64,000 nucleotides of DNA, taken from Verrucomicrobiales bacterium (GTDB lineage: Bacteria; Verrucomicrobiota; Verrucomicrobiia; Verrucomicrobiales; DEV007). Where the stretch lies: NCBI GenBank assembly GCA_002698785.1, contig PAAG01000046.1:1-64000 (forward strand). The letters run 5' to 3'. This document shows, in pieces, positions 33,997 through 41,722 of this stretch (within the stretch, counting starts at the first letter, position 1; each line of letters starts with the position of its first letter). Under the pieces are notes generated by a model that saw only the letters and a list, made by a program, of their open reading frames with translations, made no database searches and had not been told where the DNA came from. The translations under genes and the position numbers were made by a program.

Positions 33997-34330
33997 CAAA
34001 GGCACAAAACTCCTCCTTCGTTCCACTGAAACTCAACATCTGCCGGGGCAGCCATTGATCGACGCAAGAATGGACATGAAACGGCACTTCCTCTCGCAGC
34101 CGTGCCCAGAGATCCGGATGTTCTTGAAAGAACGGAACCATGCAGAACCACACTTCCCGCGGCACCCCGGAATGTTCGTTGAAGAACACCTTCATCAGTT
34201 CGAATTCTTCCGGGTCTGACAACACCTCCGCCGCTTCCCGATAGCTTGCGAGATTCGAGGGCTGTACGATGCTTTTCAGCCGGTTCAGTCGAACCTCCAG
34301 TTCGGGATCCCGCTTTTTTCTTCTCGCCAT
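33926..34330 (-). CDS. Hypothetical cytoplasmic protein
   Basis: 134 residues from the ATG at 34330, which begins ARRKKRDPELEVRLNRLKSI. The chain is helical and charged, with LASYREAAEVLSDPEEFELM and VPFFQEHPDLWARLREEVPF; no membrane segment or signal. It has protein-like composition over its whole length, so it is called although no family is recognised. Its last 71 bp are antisense to the end of the secreted coiled-coil gene. The frame extends upstream to 34423 without a better start. Confidence 0.5.
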   Translation of the reverse strand: MARRKKRDPELEVRLNRLKSIVQPSNLASYREAAEVLSDPEEFELMKVFFNEHSGVPREVWFCMVPFFQEHPDLWARLREEVPFHVHSCVDQWLPRQMLSFSGTKEEFCAFATEIGGLPLRGRCHQLSRSPWLQ

Positions 34331-34429
34331 GTTTGTCGCAGACTTTAGGGCCTGTTCTATCGTTTGGCGATAGAGAGTGCAGCGAGCAATTTGACGACTT
34401 CCGACGAGCCGATCACTTCGCATTTTTCC

Positions 34430-35677
34430 TCAACCTACTGCCTCTACAAGTTTTCCACTCTCTCTCCCTTTCTTCTCCCCCGGCCGGTAGGTAGCTGTCA
34501 GATACGCTGTCACAGCAACGAGCAGAATGAGGAATCCGTAGTCACGGAAACCGCCTCCGTAGACTCCGTTCACTACCAGGGCCAACGTCACTACAGCGAG
34601 TGGGAACACGTGGCGGATTGCGAATCGCAGCGTCGTGATACGCGCCACATGCATCACCAACAACGGAAGCGAAAACACCGCCGAAAGGGCCAGCGCGGGA
34701 ATGACTCCGAGATGCTCCCGGTAGATGATCACGGCGAAGATGATGAAGAACAGCGAATAGGTCAGCGCCAGCAGGAAGAAATGACCAAGCCGAAACCTGT
34801 CCAATCGACCGGGAGCGTGAGACTCATTCATATAGAGAAATCCTCCGCCAAAAAGGAACACTGCTACAGCCATGAAGCGGAACAAAGTGATCAGCCTTCC
34901 CCCAGGACTCTCCGCCCCTGGGATGCGAACAACGATTGACCGATCCGAAACGAGATTCGCAAACTCCCAATGATACTTTTGGTCAACTACCTCATCGGCC
35001 CTCAGCGAATACGAAGTCACCTCATCTGCGGAAGAATCCGAGAGATCGAGCGAGAGATCGAGGTTCGAAAGTCGGCGTGCTGGCGGCAGGGCAATTTCCA
35101 CGCTCTCTGTCCCTTGTGTCGTAAAACCGAATTCCGCTTCCATCACTTCTCCCTCTGCCAGTTGCCCTTCCCAGAAAATCCCGTCACGCCGATACACTGC
35201 CTCTCGTGACTCCACGGCCTCGCCTGTTTCCGGATCAAGAATACGGAGGTAAATGTCGGATGCCTCAATCGTCCCATCTGGAAACGGAACATGCAGCGAA
35301 ACATGTCCGCTTCGTCCGTTTCCACCACCGGTGAGAGCGGACCGTATGGCAAGCCGCCCGCTGCCATAGAGACTATATCGAGAATAGACCTCCAGGCCGA
35401 CACGCTGGTAGTCCGAACTCAGCCGATAATCCGCCTCGAACTTCTCAAACATCGGCAGCCTCTCACCCGGCGGAGTCTCCTCGACTTCGACTGCTGGCTC
35501 ATCGTGAATCAATTCGTACTTCGCCGCTTTCGCCGCCGCCTTGTCCTGAACTTTCATTACAGTGGGAACGGCGAGGCTCGCGATCACCCCGATCACAACC
35601 ACAACAACTATAAGTTCGATCAGGGTGAACGCGGTACGAACTGGCCTACTACGATAAAAAGGACTGGGAGTTTTCAT
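34430..35677 (-). CDS. Pilin-type N-terminus fused to a CreD-like membrane protein
   Basis: 415 residues from the ATG at 35677. It begins with a type IV pilin/pseudopilin leader and helix: RTAFTLIELIVVVVVIGVIA, with the conserved Glu5 after the T-F-T-L-I-E cut site. Instead of a short pilin body there is a soluble beta-rich domain (about 60-260, GSGRLAIRSALTGGGNGRSGH, EIALPPARRLSNLDLSLDLS) and then about six C-terminal membrane segments from about 275 to 405 (ITLFRFMAVAVFLFGGGFLY, FFLLALTYSLFFIIFAVIIY, VIPALALSAVFSLPLLVMHV). The last part resembles the inner-membrane protein CreD in hydrophobic pattern. A pilin signal in front of a polytopic protein is unusual. Alternative: a class III signal used only as an anchor. 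Confidence 0.6.
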   Translation of the reverse strand: MKTPSPFYRSRPVRTAFTLIELIVVVVVIGVIASLAVPTVMKVQDKAAAKAAKYELIHDEPAVEVEETPPGERLPMFEKFEADYRLSSDYQRVGLEVYSRYSLYGSGRLAIRSALTGGGNGRSGHVSLHVPFPDGTIEASDIYLRILDPETGEAVESREAVYRRDGIFWEGQLAEGEVMEAEFGFTTQGTESVEIALPPARRLSNLDLSLDLSDSSADEVTSYSLRADEVVDQKYHWEFANLVSDRSIVVRIPGAESPGGRLITLFRFMAVAVFLFGGGFLYMNESHAPGRLDRFRLGHFFLLALTYSLFFIIFAVIIYREHLGVIPALALSAVFSLPLLVMHVARITTLRFAIRHVFPLAVVTLALVVNGVYGGGFRDYGFLILLVAVTAYLTATYRPGEKKGRESGKLVEAVG

Positions 35678-35759
35678 GCTCCCATCCTCAGCTCGCGTTG
35701 TTACCGTTTCGTTACCGCTCCATTCCGATTTCGTGAACTTCGCAGGGAAGGCATTCTTC

Positions 35760-37850
35760 CTATGCCCCCTTCGTCGACTCCGCCTGCACCGCCGTAATCG
35801 CGATGGTGTAAACAATATCGTCGACCAGCGCCCCTCGGGACAAATCATTCACCGGCTTTCTCAATCCCTGCAGGACCGGACCAATACTCGTAACATTCGC
35901 AGAACGCTGCACCGCCTTGTAGGTCGTATTACCCGTGTTCAGGTCGGGAAACACAAAGACCGTCGCCTGACCAGCTACGGGGCTGTCCGGGGCTTTTGTC
36001 TTCGCAACCGCCGCGACGGCCGCCGCATCATACTGCAGAGGGCCATCGATGAGAAGATCGGGTCGTATGCTCTGTGCCAATGCAGTCGCCTCCCGCACCT
36101 TTTCCACATCGGCGCCCGAGCCAGATTCTCCCGTGCTGTAACTGATCAGAGCGACCCGAGGAGAAATGCCAAAGCTTGTCGCAGAGTTCGCACTTTGAAC
36201 AGCAATGTCCGCCAAGACCTCTTTGTCAGGGTCAGGGATAACGGCGCAATCCCCATAGACTAGAACCTGATCAGGCAGACACATGAAAAACACGGAAGAG
36301 ACGGCCTTCGCATTTGGCCCAGTCTTGATGAGCTGCAACGCGGGTCGAATCGTATTCGCCGTGGAATGCACCGCGCCGGAGACCAACCCGTCGACTTCAT
36401 CGAGAGCCAGCATCACGGTGCCTAACATCACATTATCCTCGAGTGCTTCGCTTGCTGCTTTTTCCGAGAGTTTCTTATGCTTTCGCATCTCCATCAATTC
36501 CGGGACATAGCGTTCGCGAACTTCGTCCGGATCGATGATCTCTATTCCATCGAGAGACACATCGATGGAATTCGCAACTCGGGTCACCTCCTCGACGTTC
36601 CCTACCAGCACGCACCGAGCGAGGCCCCTCTCCTGACAGATCGCGGCGGCAGTGATAGTGCGAGGTTCATTACCTTCCGGCAGAATGATTCTCTTATTGG
36701 CCAGGCGAGCGCGCTTCGAAAGCTCATGACGGAACGCTGCTGGCGAAAGCCGAATTTCCAGATCTGCATCGACCCGTGATTGCAGGATTCCTGCATCGAG
36801 ATTCCGGGCAATAAACTCTAGCGTTGTATTGAAACGCTCAATATCATCCGCCGGGATAGCACTTGAGATCCGCGAAAGAGCGGTCGCCGTCTCGAAGCTG
36901 TGCGATTCCACCGCAAGAACCGGTAGCCCTTTGGCAAACGCAGGCCGACAGGCATCCATCACTTCCGGCGCCAGCTCAGTTCCGCTCGTCAGGACAATTC
37001 CTGCGATGGGTATATTATCGAGTGTCTTGTAAGCCGCCGTGATCAGGATATCGAGACGATCGATCGGCGAAACGATCAACCGTCCCCCGTCGAAAATGTA
37101 GAGGATGTGAGAAATATTCCGAGCGGACAGCGCAACGGACTTCACCCTTCGCCGTTCCATTTCTCCGGCATTGATGATCGTAGCATTCAGATGCCTGGCC
37201 ACATCCGAGACTCGGACAGAGGGCAAGTCAGGATTCCACGGCACGCATCCCAAAAGGCGAAATCCGTCCTCTTCAAAAACAGAGCACTCTCTTCCAACTC
37301 GCTCTGCCATTGCCGCCTTATCTCCCTCGATTTTGTTCAAAATGCAGCCGACCACTCTGGGCGCTCGCGTACCTCCATACAGTGAGGCGGTCAATTCGAT
37401 GTCTTCGTTCACTTCGGAAAGTGAGTGACCTTTCACCGAGTTCACCACGATCACATCGGCGCTCAACGCCTGCGCCATCGCTTTATTGATCTCTCCGAGA
37501 GAAGAATTCTGATCGGTGGGCAGCAATCCCTCAACTACCAGCACATCAATGTCCTCGCTGTTTTCATTCACCAGTCCGACAACGCGCTCCATGAGGTCGT
37601 CGACATTGTTCTCTCGGACATATCGTTCTGCTTCATCCAATGCGAGAGGATCAGCAGGCTCAAAACCAGTGGTTGCCTTGATCAAGCTGATGGAGGGATC
37701 CAATTCCCCTTCCGGAATAAGGTTTTGGCTGATGGGCTTGCAGAAACCAACCCGAATCCCCCTCCGGTCGAGCGCACGGAATACCCCGAGCGAAATAGAG
37801 GTAAGACCGCTGTTCACACCAGCGGCGGCAAGAAAGAAAATATGTTTCAT
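35760..37850 (-). CDS. pta: Phosphate acetyltransferase (long form with DRTGG domain)
   Basis: 696 residues, typical of long Pta (about 700-714). An N-terminal P-loop-like domain of the dethiobiotin synthetase/CobQ fold starts IFFLAAAGVNSGLTSISLG, a DRTGG-type domain occupies about 215-330, and the C-terminal catalytic part begins KRIILPEGNEPRTITAAAIC and includes DGLVSGAVHSTANTIRPALQ, ALISYSTGESGSGADVEKV and FVFPDLNTGNTTYKAVQRSA. It converts acetyl-CoA and phosphate to acetyl phosphate. The stop-start overlap with acetate kinase is ATGA, so the two are coupled. Confidence 0.96.
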   Translation of the reverse strand: MKHIFFLAAAGVNSGLTSISLGVFRALDRRGIRVGFCKPISQNLIPEGELDPSISLIKATTGFEPADPLALDEAERYVRENNVDDLMERVVGLVNENSEDIDVLVVEGLLPTDQNSSLGEINKAMAQALSADVIVVNSVKGHSLSEVNEDIELTASLYGGTRAPRVVGCILNKIEGDKAAMAERVGRECSVFEEDGFRLLGCVPWNPDLPSVRVSDVARHLNATIINAGEMERRRVKSVALSARNISHILYIFDGGRLIVSPIDRLDILITAAYKTLDNIPIAGIVLTSGTELAPEVMDACRPAFAKGLPVLAVESHSFETATALSRISSAIPADDIERFNTTLEFIARNLDAGILQSRVDADLEIRLSPAAFRHELSKRARLANKRIILPEGNEPRTITAAAICQERGLARCVLVGNVEEVTRVANSIDVSLDGIEIIDPDEVRERYVPELMEMRKHKKLSEKAASEALEDNVMLGTVMLALDEVDGLVSGAVHSTANTIRPALQLIKTGPNAKAVSSVFFMCLPDQVLVYGDCAVIPDPDKEVLADIAVQSANSATSFGISPRVALISYSTGESGSGADVEKVREATALAQSIRPDLLIDGPLQYDAAAVAAVAKTKAPDSPVAGQATVFVFPDLNTGNTTYKAVQRSANVTSIGPVLQGLRKPVNDLSRGALVDDIVYTIAITAVQAESTKGA

Positions 37851-39043
37851 CGTTCGATTAATTGAAGAGTCTCGCGAGCGATCATGAGTTCTTCGTTAGT
37901 GGGAATGACATAGCAAGCCCGGCTTCCCTCCTGTGAGATTATACCATTGGCTTCACTGCCATGGGTCTCGTTCGCGGACTCATCCAGGGAAAATCCAAGG
38001 ATACCGAGATGAGAGACCGTTTGAGATCGCACCGCAGCCGCGTTCTCACCAATTCCTCCAGTAAAAACCAGAGCATCGAGGCGGCTCAATCCAGCGGTAA
38101 GTGCACCGATCGCTTTGGCGAGACGATAGGAGAAAACGGATACTGCGAGGCCTGCACGATACTCACTCGACTCCAGCAGCGTTCGCATGTCATTGCTGAT
38201 ACCGGAGAGCCCTGCAAGGCCACTCTCCTTATTCAGGGCCTTCGTGATACGGCCCAGAGACCATCCCATTTGATCTTGAAGAAAGCCATGTAGAGCCGGG
38301 TCCACGTCACCACTCCTCGTTCCCATCACCAGCCCCTCCAGCGGAGAAAGCCCCATTGTTGTATCGACACTTCTACCTTTTTCCACCGCGCAGGCACTGC
38401 ACCCGTTCCCCAGGTGCGCCGTGATGAGACTGAGTTCTTCGACCGGCTTTCCGATTCGGTTTGCGGCATCTTCCGCAACAAAGCGGTGGCTCGTACCATG
38501 GAAACCGTATCGCCTCACCCGCTGCTCTTCATACCACTCATACGGAACGGCATAGTGAAACGCCTGAGGTGGAAGTGTCTGGTGAAAAGCCGTATCAAAA
38601 ACCGCAACGTGCGGCAGTTCGCCAAAAACAGACCGTGCAGCCTCTATCCCGGCGAGATTGGCCGGATTGTGAAGCGGAGCCAGCGGAGCACAGGCAAGAA
38701 TCCCTTCAATCACAGACTCGTCGATCAAAACACTGGAAGAAAACGTCTCCCCGCCATGCACGACTCGATGCCCCACTCCGCAAATTTGGAGATCATCCGG
38801 CACCTGTTCGAGAACCGCCCGAAGGCATTGAGGTAAATCAAAATTCGGCAATGGAAATCCAGATTTCTCCTGTCCCCGCTTCACCGTCATCGATGTCTCG
38901 GGTGTACCAATCCGCTCAACTAGACCACTCATGCGCAGCCCCTCGGAATCTGCTGCAATCACAGCAAATTTCACGGAAGAGCTTCCACAGTTGATCACAA
39001 GGATAGCGGATTCTGGGGATTTGGCAGAATTCATTCTGGGCAC
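37847..39043 (-). CDS. ackA: Acetate kinase
   Basis: 398 residues, normal length. ASKHA-fold landmarks: LVINCGSSSVKFAV (phosphate loop 1), GVGHRVVHGGETFSS (with the acetate-binding Arg-His), DTAFHQTLP, YGFHGTSHRFVA, LITAHLGNGCSACAVEKG and the C-terminal VFTGGIGENAAAVR with NEELMIARET. Makes acetate and ATP from acetyl phosphate. Upstream of pta and transcribed leftward; the operon start lies opposite the FdhF/YdeP gene's 3' end. The ATG three codons in (39034) is an alternative start. Confidence 0.96.
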   Translation of the reverse strand: MPRMNSAKSPESAILVINCGSSSVKFAVIAADSEGLRMSGLVERIGTPETSMTVKRGQEKSGFPLPNFDLPQCLRAVLEQVPDDLQICGVGHRVVHGGETFSSSVLIDESVIEGILACAPLAPLHNPANLAGIEAARSVFGELPHVAVFDTAFHQTLPPQAFHYAVPYEWYEEQRVRRYGFHGTSHRFVAEDAANRIGKPVEELSLITAHLGNGCSACAVEKGRSVDTTMGLSPLEGLVMGTRSGDVDPALHGFLQDQMGWSLGRITKALNKESGLAGLSGISNDMRTLLESSEYRAGLAVSVFSYRLAKAIGALTAGLSRLDALVFTGGIGENAAAVRSQTVSHLGILGFSLDESANETHGSEANGIISQEGSRACYVIPTNEELMIARETLQLIER

Positions 39044-39180
39044 ATGACCTCAACCATAGGTTGAGAGCCCATTCAGGTAAGCAAAGATTTCGCCACCCCG
39101 ATACCCGTTAGATAAAAAACAGGAAAGAATGCCACCAATACCCCAACATTTCTGCTGAGACGGAAAATGCGACGATTGGT

Positions 39181-41541
39181 TCAGCTCTCCGGAATCACCA
39201 AGACAGGAACCGATTTCGAAGTGGGGGTATTCGAAATCTCAGCAACCGATCCAATCGGCACAAGCGGGTTTAGCTCCGGGAAGTATCCAGCCACGGCATC
39301 CCTTGGAAGCTCATAAGGAATAGCGAGAAACTTCCTAACCTCACGAACACGCCCGTCCGAAGTGTTTCGAATCGTTACCGGTGCGAGAGGACGAATCTCG
39401 CGCTCCTTCATGTCATCAGGATTCATGAAAAGAATCCTGCGCTCGTTGCTGATACCACGATAGCGATCGTGCAACCCATACACAGTCGTGTTGAATTGGT
39501 CATGACTACGCAAAGTCATCAGCATAAGTTCCCCTTCCCCTAAATCTGCCGAGGAAAGCGCCTCCGAAGAGAACTCGGCTTTTCCAGAGGCCGTATGGAA
39601 ATCCAGTTCCTTAGCCGCATTATGTAGGTAGAAACCTCCCGGCTTTCTCACGCGTTCATTGAAGTTATCAAAATGAGGAATGGTTTTCTCGATCAAGTCC
39701 CTTACACGATCGTAGTTCTTCGCCACTTCTACGAAATCGATCGTAGCCTTTTCTCCGAGGGTCGCCTGAGCCAGGCGTGCAGCAATTTCGATTTCACTCA
39801 AAAGATTGTCTGATATCGGTTTCAGCATTCCTTTGCTCTGGTGCACGACTCCCATGGAATTCTCCACCGTCGAGAACTGCGCCTCTCCGTTCTCATCCAG
39901 GTCCAGTTCACTTCGTCCAAGACACGGGAGAATCAGTCCGGTTTTTCCGGTCACCACATGGCTGCGGTTCAACTTCGTGGATACCTGCACTGTCAGCGAA
40001 CATTGTCGCAACGCATCCGCAGTGAACTCGGTATCGGGTGTCGCCTGGAGGAAATTGCCCCCCATCGCAAAAAACACCGAAGCTCGCCCTTCGTGCATGG
40101 CCAGAATAGAATTCACCACATCGTATCCGTGCTTTCGGGGAGATTCGAATTCGAAAACCCGGTCGATTGCATCGTGAAACGAATCCGGCATTTTCTCGAA
40201 GATTCCCATCGTGCGATCGCCCTGCACATTGCTATGCCCACGAACTGGACACAGTCCCGCGCCAGGCCGCCCGATAGCTCCAAGCATCAAGTGCAGGTTC
40301 ACCACATCACGGATCGTAGCCACGGCGTTGCGATGTTGTGTCAGGCCCATTGCCCAGCAGGTGATCAGCTTCTTCTCACCGCGAACCATCACCTTCGCAA
40401 GATCCCGGATTTCTTTCTCCGAAACACCCGAGCGAGATTCGATGTCCTTCCAGGTCACCATTGCGATCCCCTCCGCATACTCCTCAAATCCGGTGGTATG
40501 CTCGTCGATAAATGCCTGGTCGACTACTTTCCCGGGCATCTCGGCTTCGAGATCGAAAACGGCTTTTGCCAGTCCCTGGAAAAGCGCCTGGTCGCCGTTC
40601 ACCTTCACTCGAATGTAGTGCTGAGCCAGCGTGGTAGCCATGCCCATCATCCCTTTGATTTCCTGGGGATGAGCAAAACCGACCAAGCCAGCTTCCTTCA
40701 TCGGATTTACAGCGGCGATCTCGGCTCCATTTCGAACCGCTTCCTGGAGTGCCGACAGCATCCTCGGGTGGTTGGTCCCCGGGTTCTGCCCAACGATTAG
40801 AAGTGTCTCTGCCGTTTCCAAATCGTGAAGGGAGACCGTTCCTTTTCCGATACCGATCGAAGCACCCAGCGCAGAACCACTCGACTCGTGACACATATTC
40901 GAGCAATCAGGCAGGTTGTTCGTTCCATACATCCTGACGAAGAGCCCATACAGAAACGCGCTCTCATTCACGGTTCGACCCGAAGTATAAAAAATCGCTT
41001 CGTCAGGACTTGGCAGTGAATTGAGTTCTTCCGCTATCAGCGTAAAAGCATCGTCCCAATCTATGGGTTCGTAGTGGGTAGAACCGGGCCGCAAAACGAC
41101 GGGGTCGGTCAGGCGTCCTTGCTGTTCCATCCAGTAGTCCGATTCTTTCGAAATCTCGGAAACAGAATACTTTCTGAAAAACTCCGGGTCGACTCGACGC
41201 TTGGTCGTCTCCGAAGCCATGGCTTTCGCCCCGTTCTCACAGAACTCCGTCGTTGCACGGTGATCGTCTGGATCGGGCCAAGCGCAGGAAGGACAATCGA
41301 ATCCATCTTTCTGGTTCAATTGAAGCATTCCCTTCGTTCCCCTTTTCAGTCCAGCATTACCAAAAACATGCTTCAACGAAGAGGTCACCGCTTTCGCTCC
41401 TGCGGCGTACTCTTTCGGCTTCGAAACGGTGATTCCCGTGTAATCCTCAGGTGGCTGCTCTTCGACTTTTACAGACGCTTGATCTTGAGCATCTTTTTCA
41501 GGGGATTTGTTGGGAGATACAGAATTGGAGGAGGACTTCAT
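39181..41541 (-). CDS. FdhF/YdeP-family molybdopterin oxidoreductase
   Basis: 786 residues from the ATG at 41541 (a longer frame exists, to 41595). Molybdopterin-oxidoreductase fold with DCPSCAWPDP near residue 75, FLYGLFVRMYGTNNLPDCSN and the active-site Cys in CSNMCHESSGSALGASIG, the position where formate dehydrogenase H has selenocysteine. DQFNTTVYGLHDRYRGIS and NPDDMKEREIRPLAPV are typical of the C-terminal YdeP dinucleotide-binding part. The family is linked to acid resistance or formate-like substrates, but its reaction is not settled. It is divergent from fdhA across a 181-bp gap, suggesting co-regulation. Confidence 0.9.
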   Translation of the reverse strand: MKSSSNSVSPNKSPEKDAQDQASVKVEEQPPEDYTGITVSKPKEYAAGAKAVTSSLKHVFGNAGLKRGTKGMLQLNQKDGFDCPSCAWPDPDDHRATTEFCENGAKAMASETTKRRVDPEFFRKYSVSEISKESDYWMEQQGRLTDPVVLRPGSTHYEPIDWDDAFTLIAEELNSLPSPDEAIFYTSGRTVNESAFLYGLFVRMYGTNNLPDCSNMCHESSGSALGASIGIGKGTVSLHDLETAETLLIVGQNPGTNHPRMLSALQEAVRNGAEIAAVNPMKEAGLVGFAHPQEIKGMMGMATTLAQHYIRVKVNGDQALFQGLAKAVFDLEAEMPGKVVDQAFIDEHTTGFEEYAEGIAMVTWKDIESRSGVSEKEIRDLAKVMVRGEKKLITCWAMGLTQHRNAVATIRDVVNLHLMLGAIGRPGAGLCPVRGHSNVQGDRTMGIFEKMPDSFHDAIDRVFEFESPRKHGYDVVNSILAMHEGRASVFFAMGGNFLQATPDTEFTADALRQCSLTVQVSTKLNRSHVVTGKTGLILPCLGRSELDLDENGEAQFSTVENSMGVVHQSKGMLKPISDNLLSEIEIAARLAQATLGEKATIDFVEVAKNYDRVRDLIEKTIPHFDNFNERVRKPGGFYLHNAAKELDFHTASGKAEFSSEALSSADLGEGELMLMTLRSHDQFNTTVYGLHDRYRGISNERRILFMNPDDMKEREIRPLAPVTIRNTSDGRVREVRKFLAIPYELPRDAVAGYFPELNPLVPIGSVAEISNTPTSKSVPVLVIPES

Positions 41542-41709
41542 GAAGGAAGGTCGAGGGAGAGCAACTTCGCATGGCAAACACAGAATTCCAACCAAGTTGC
41601 CGAAAGTGGCACTTCAAATTCTCAAAATCACTTTCTTCAGGAATGCTCTAATCGCGCCATCTATTTGAGCGGGTTCTTTCTTGATTCGATTTGTATAATT
41701 TCTTAATTT

Positions 41710-41716
41710 AGGGGAA
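41710..41716 (+). promoter_or_regulatory. Ribosome-binding site of the formate dehydrogenase gene
   Basis: AGGGGAA lies six bases before the ATG at 41723, and decides this start over the internal ATG 15 codons in. A TATAAT box is present at 41694-41699 but without a good -35 element at the right distance. Confidence 0.6.
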
Positions 41717-41722
41717 CCCCGT

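Noticed and set aside
39841-40800. A 319-codon frame antisense to the FdhF/YdeP gene
   Set aside because: His/Ser/Arg-rich shadow of a clearly real gene; no independent support.
41620-41640. Sigma-54 promoter (TGGCAC string) in the fdhA/YdeP gap
   Set aside because: TGGCAC is present near 41609 but the downstream GC element at the required distance is missing.
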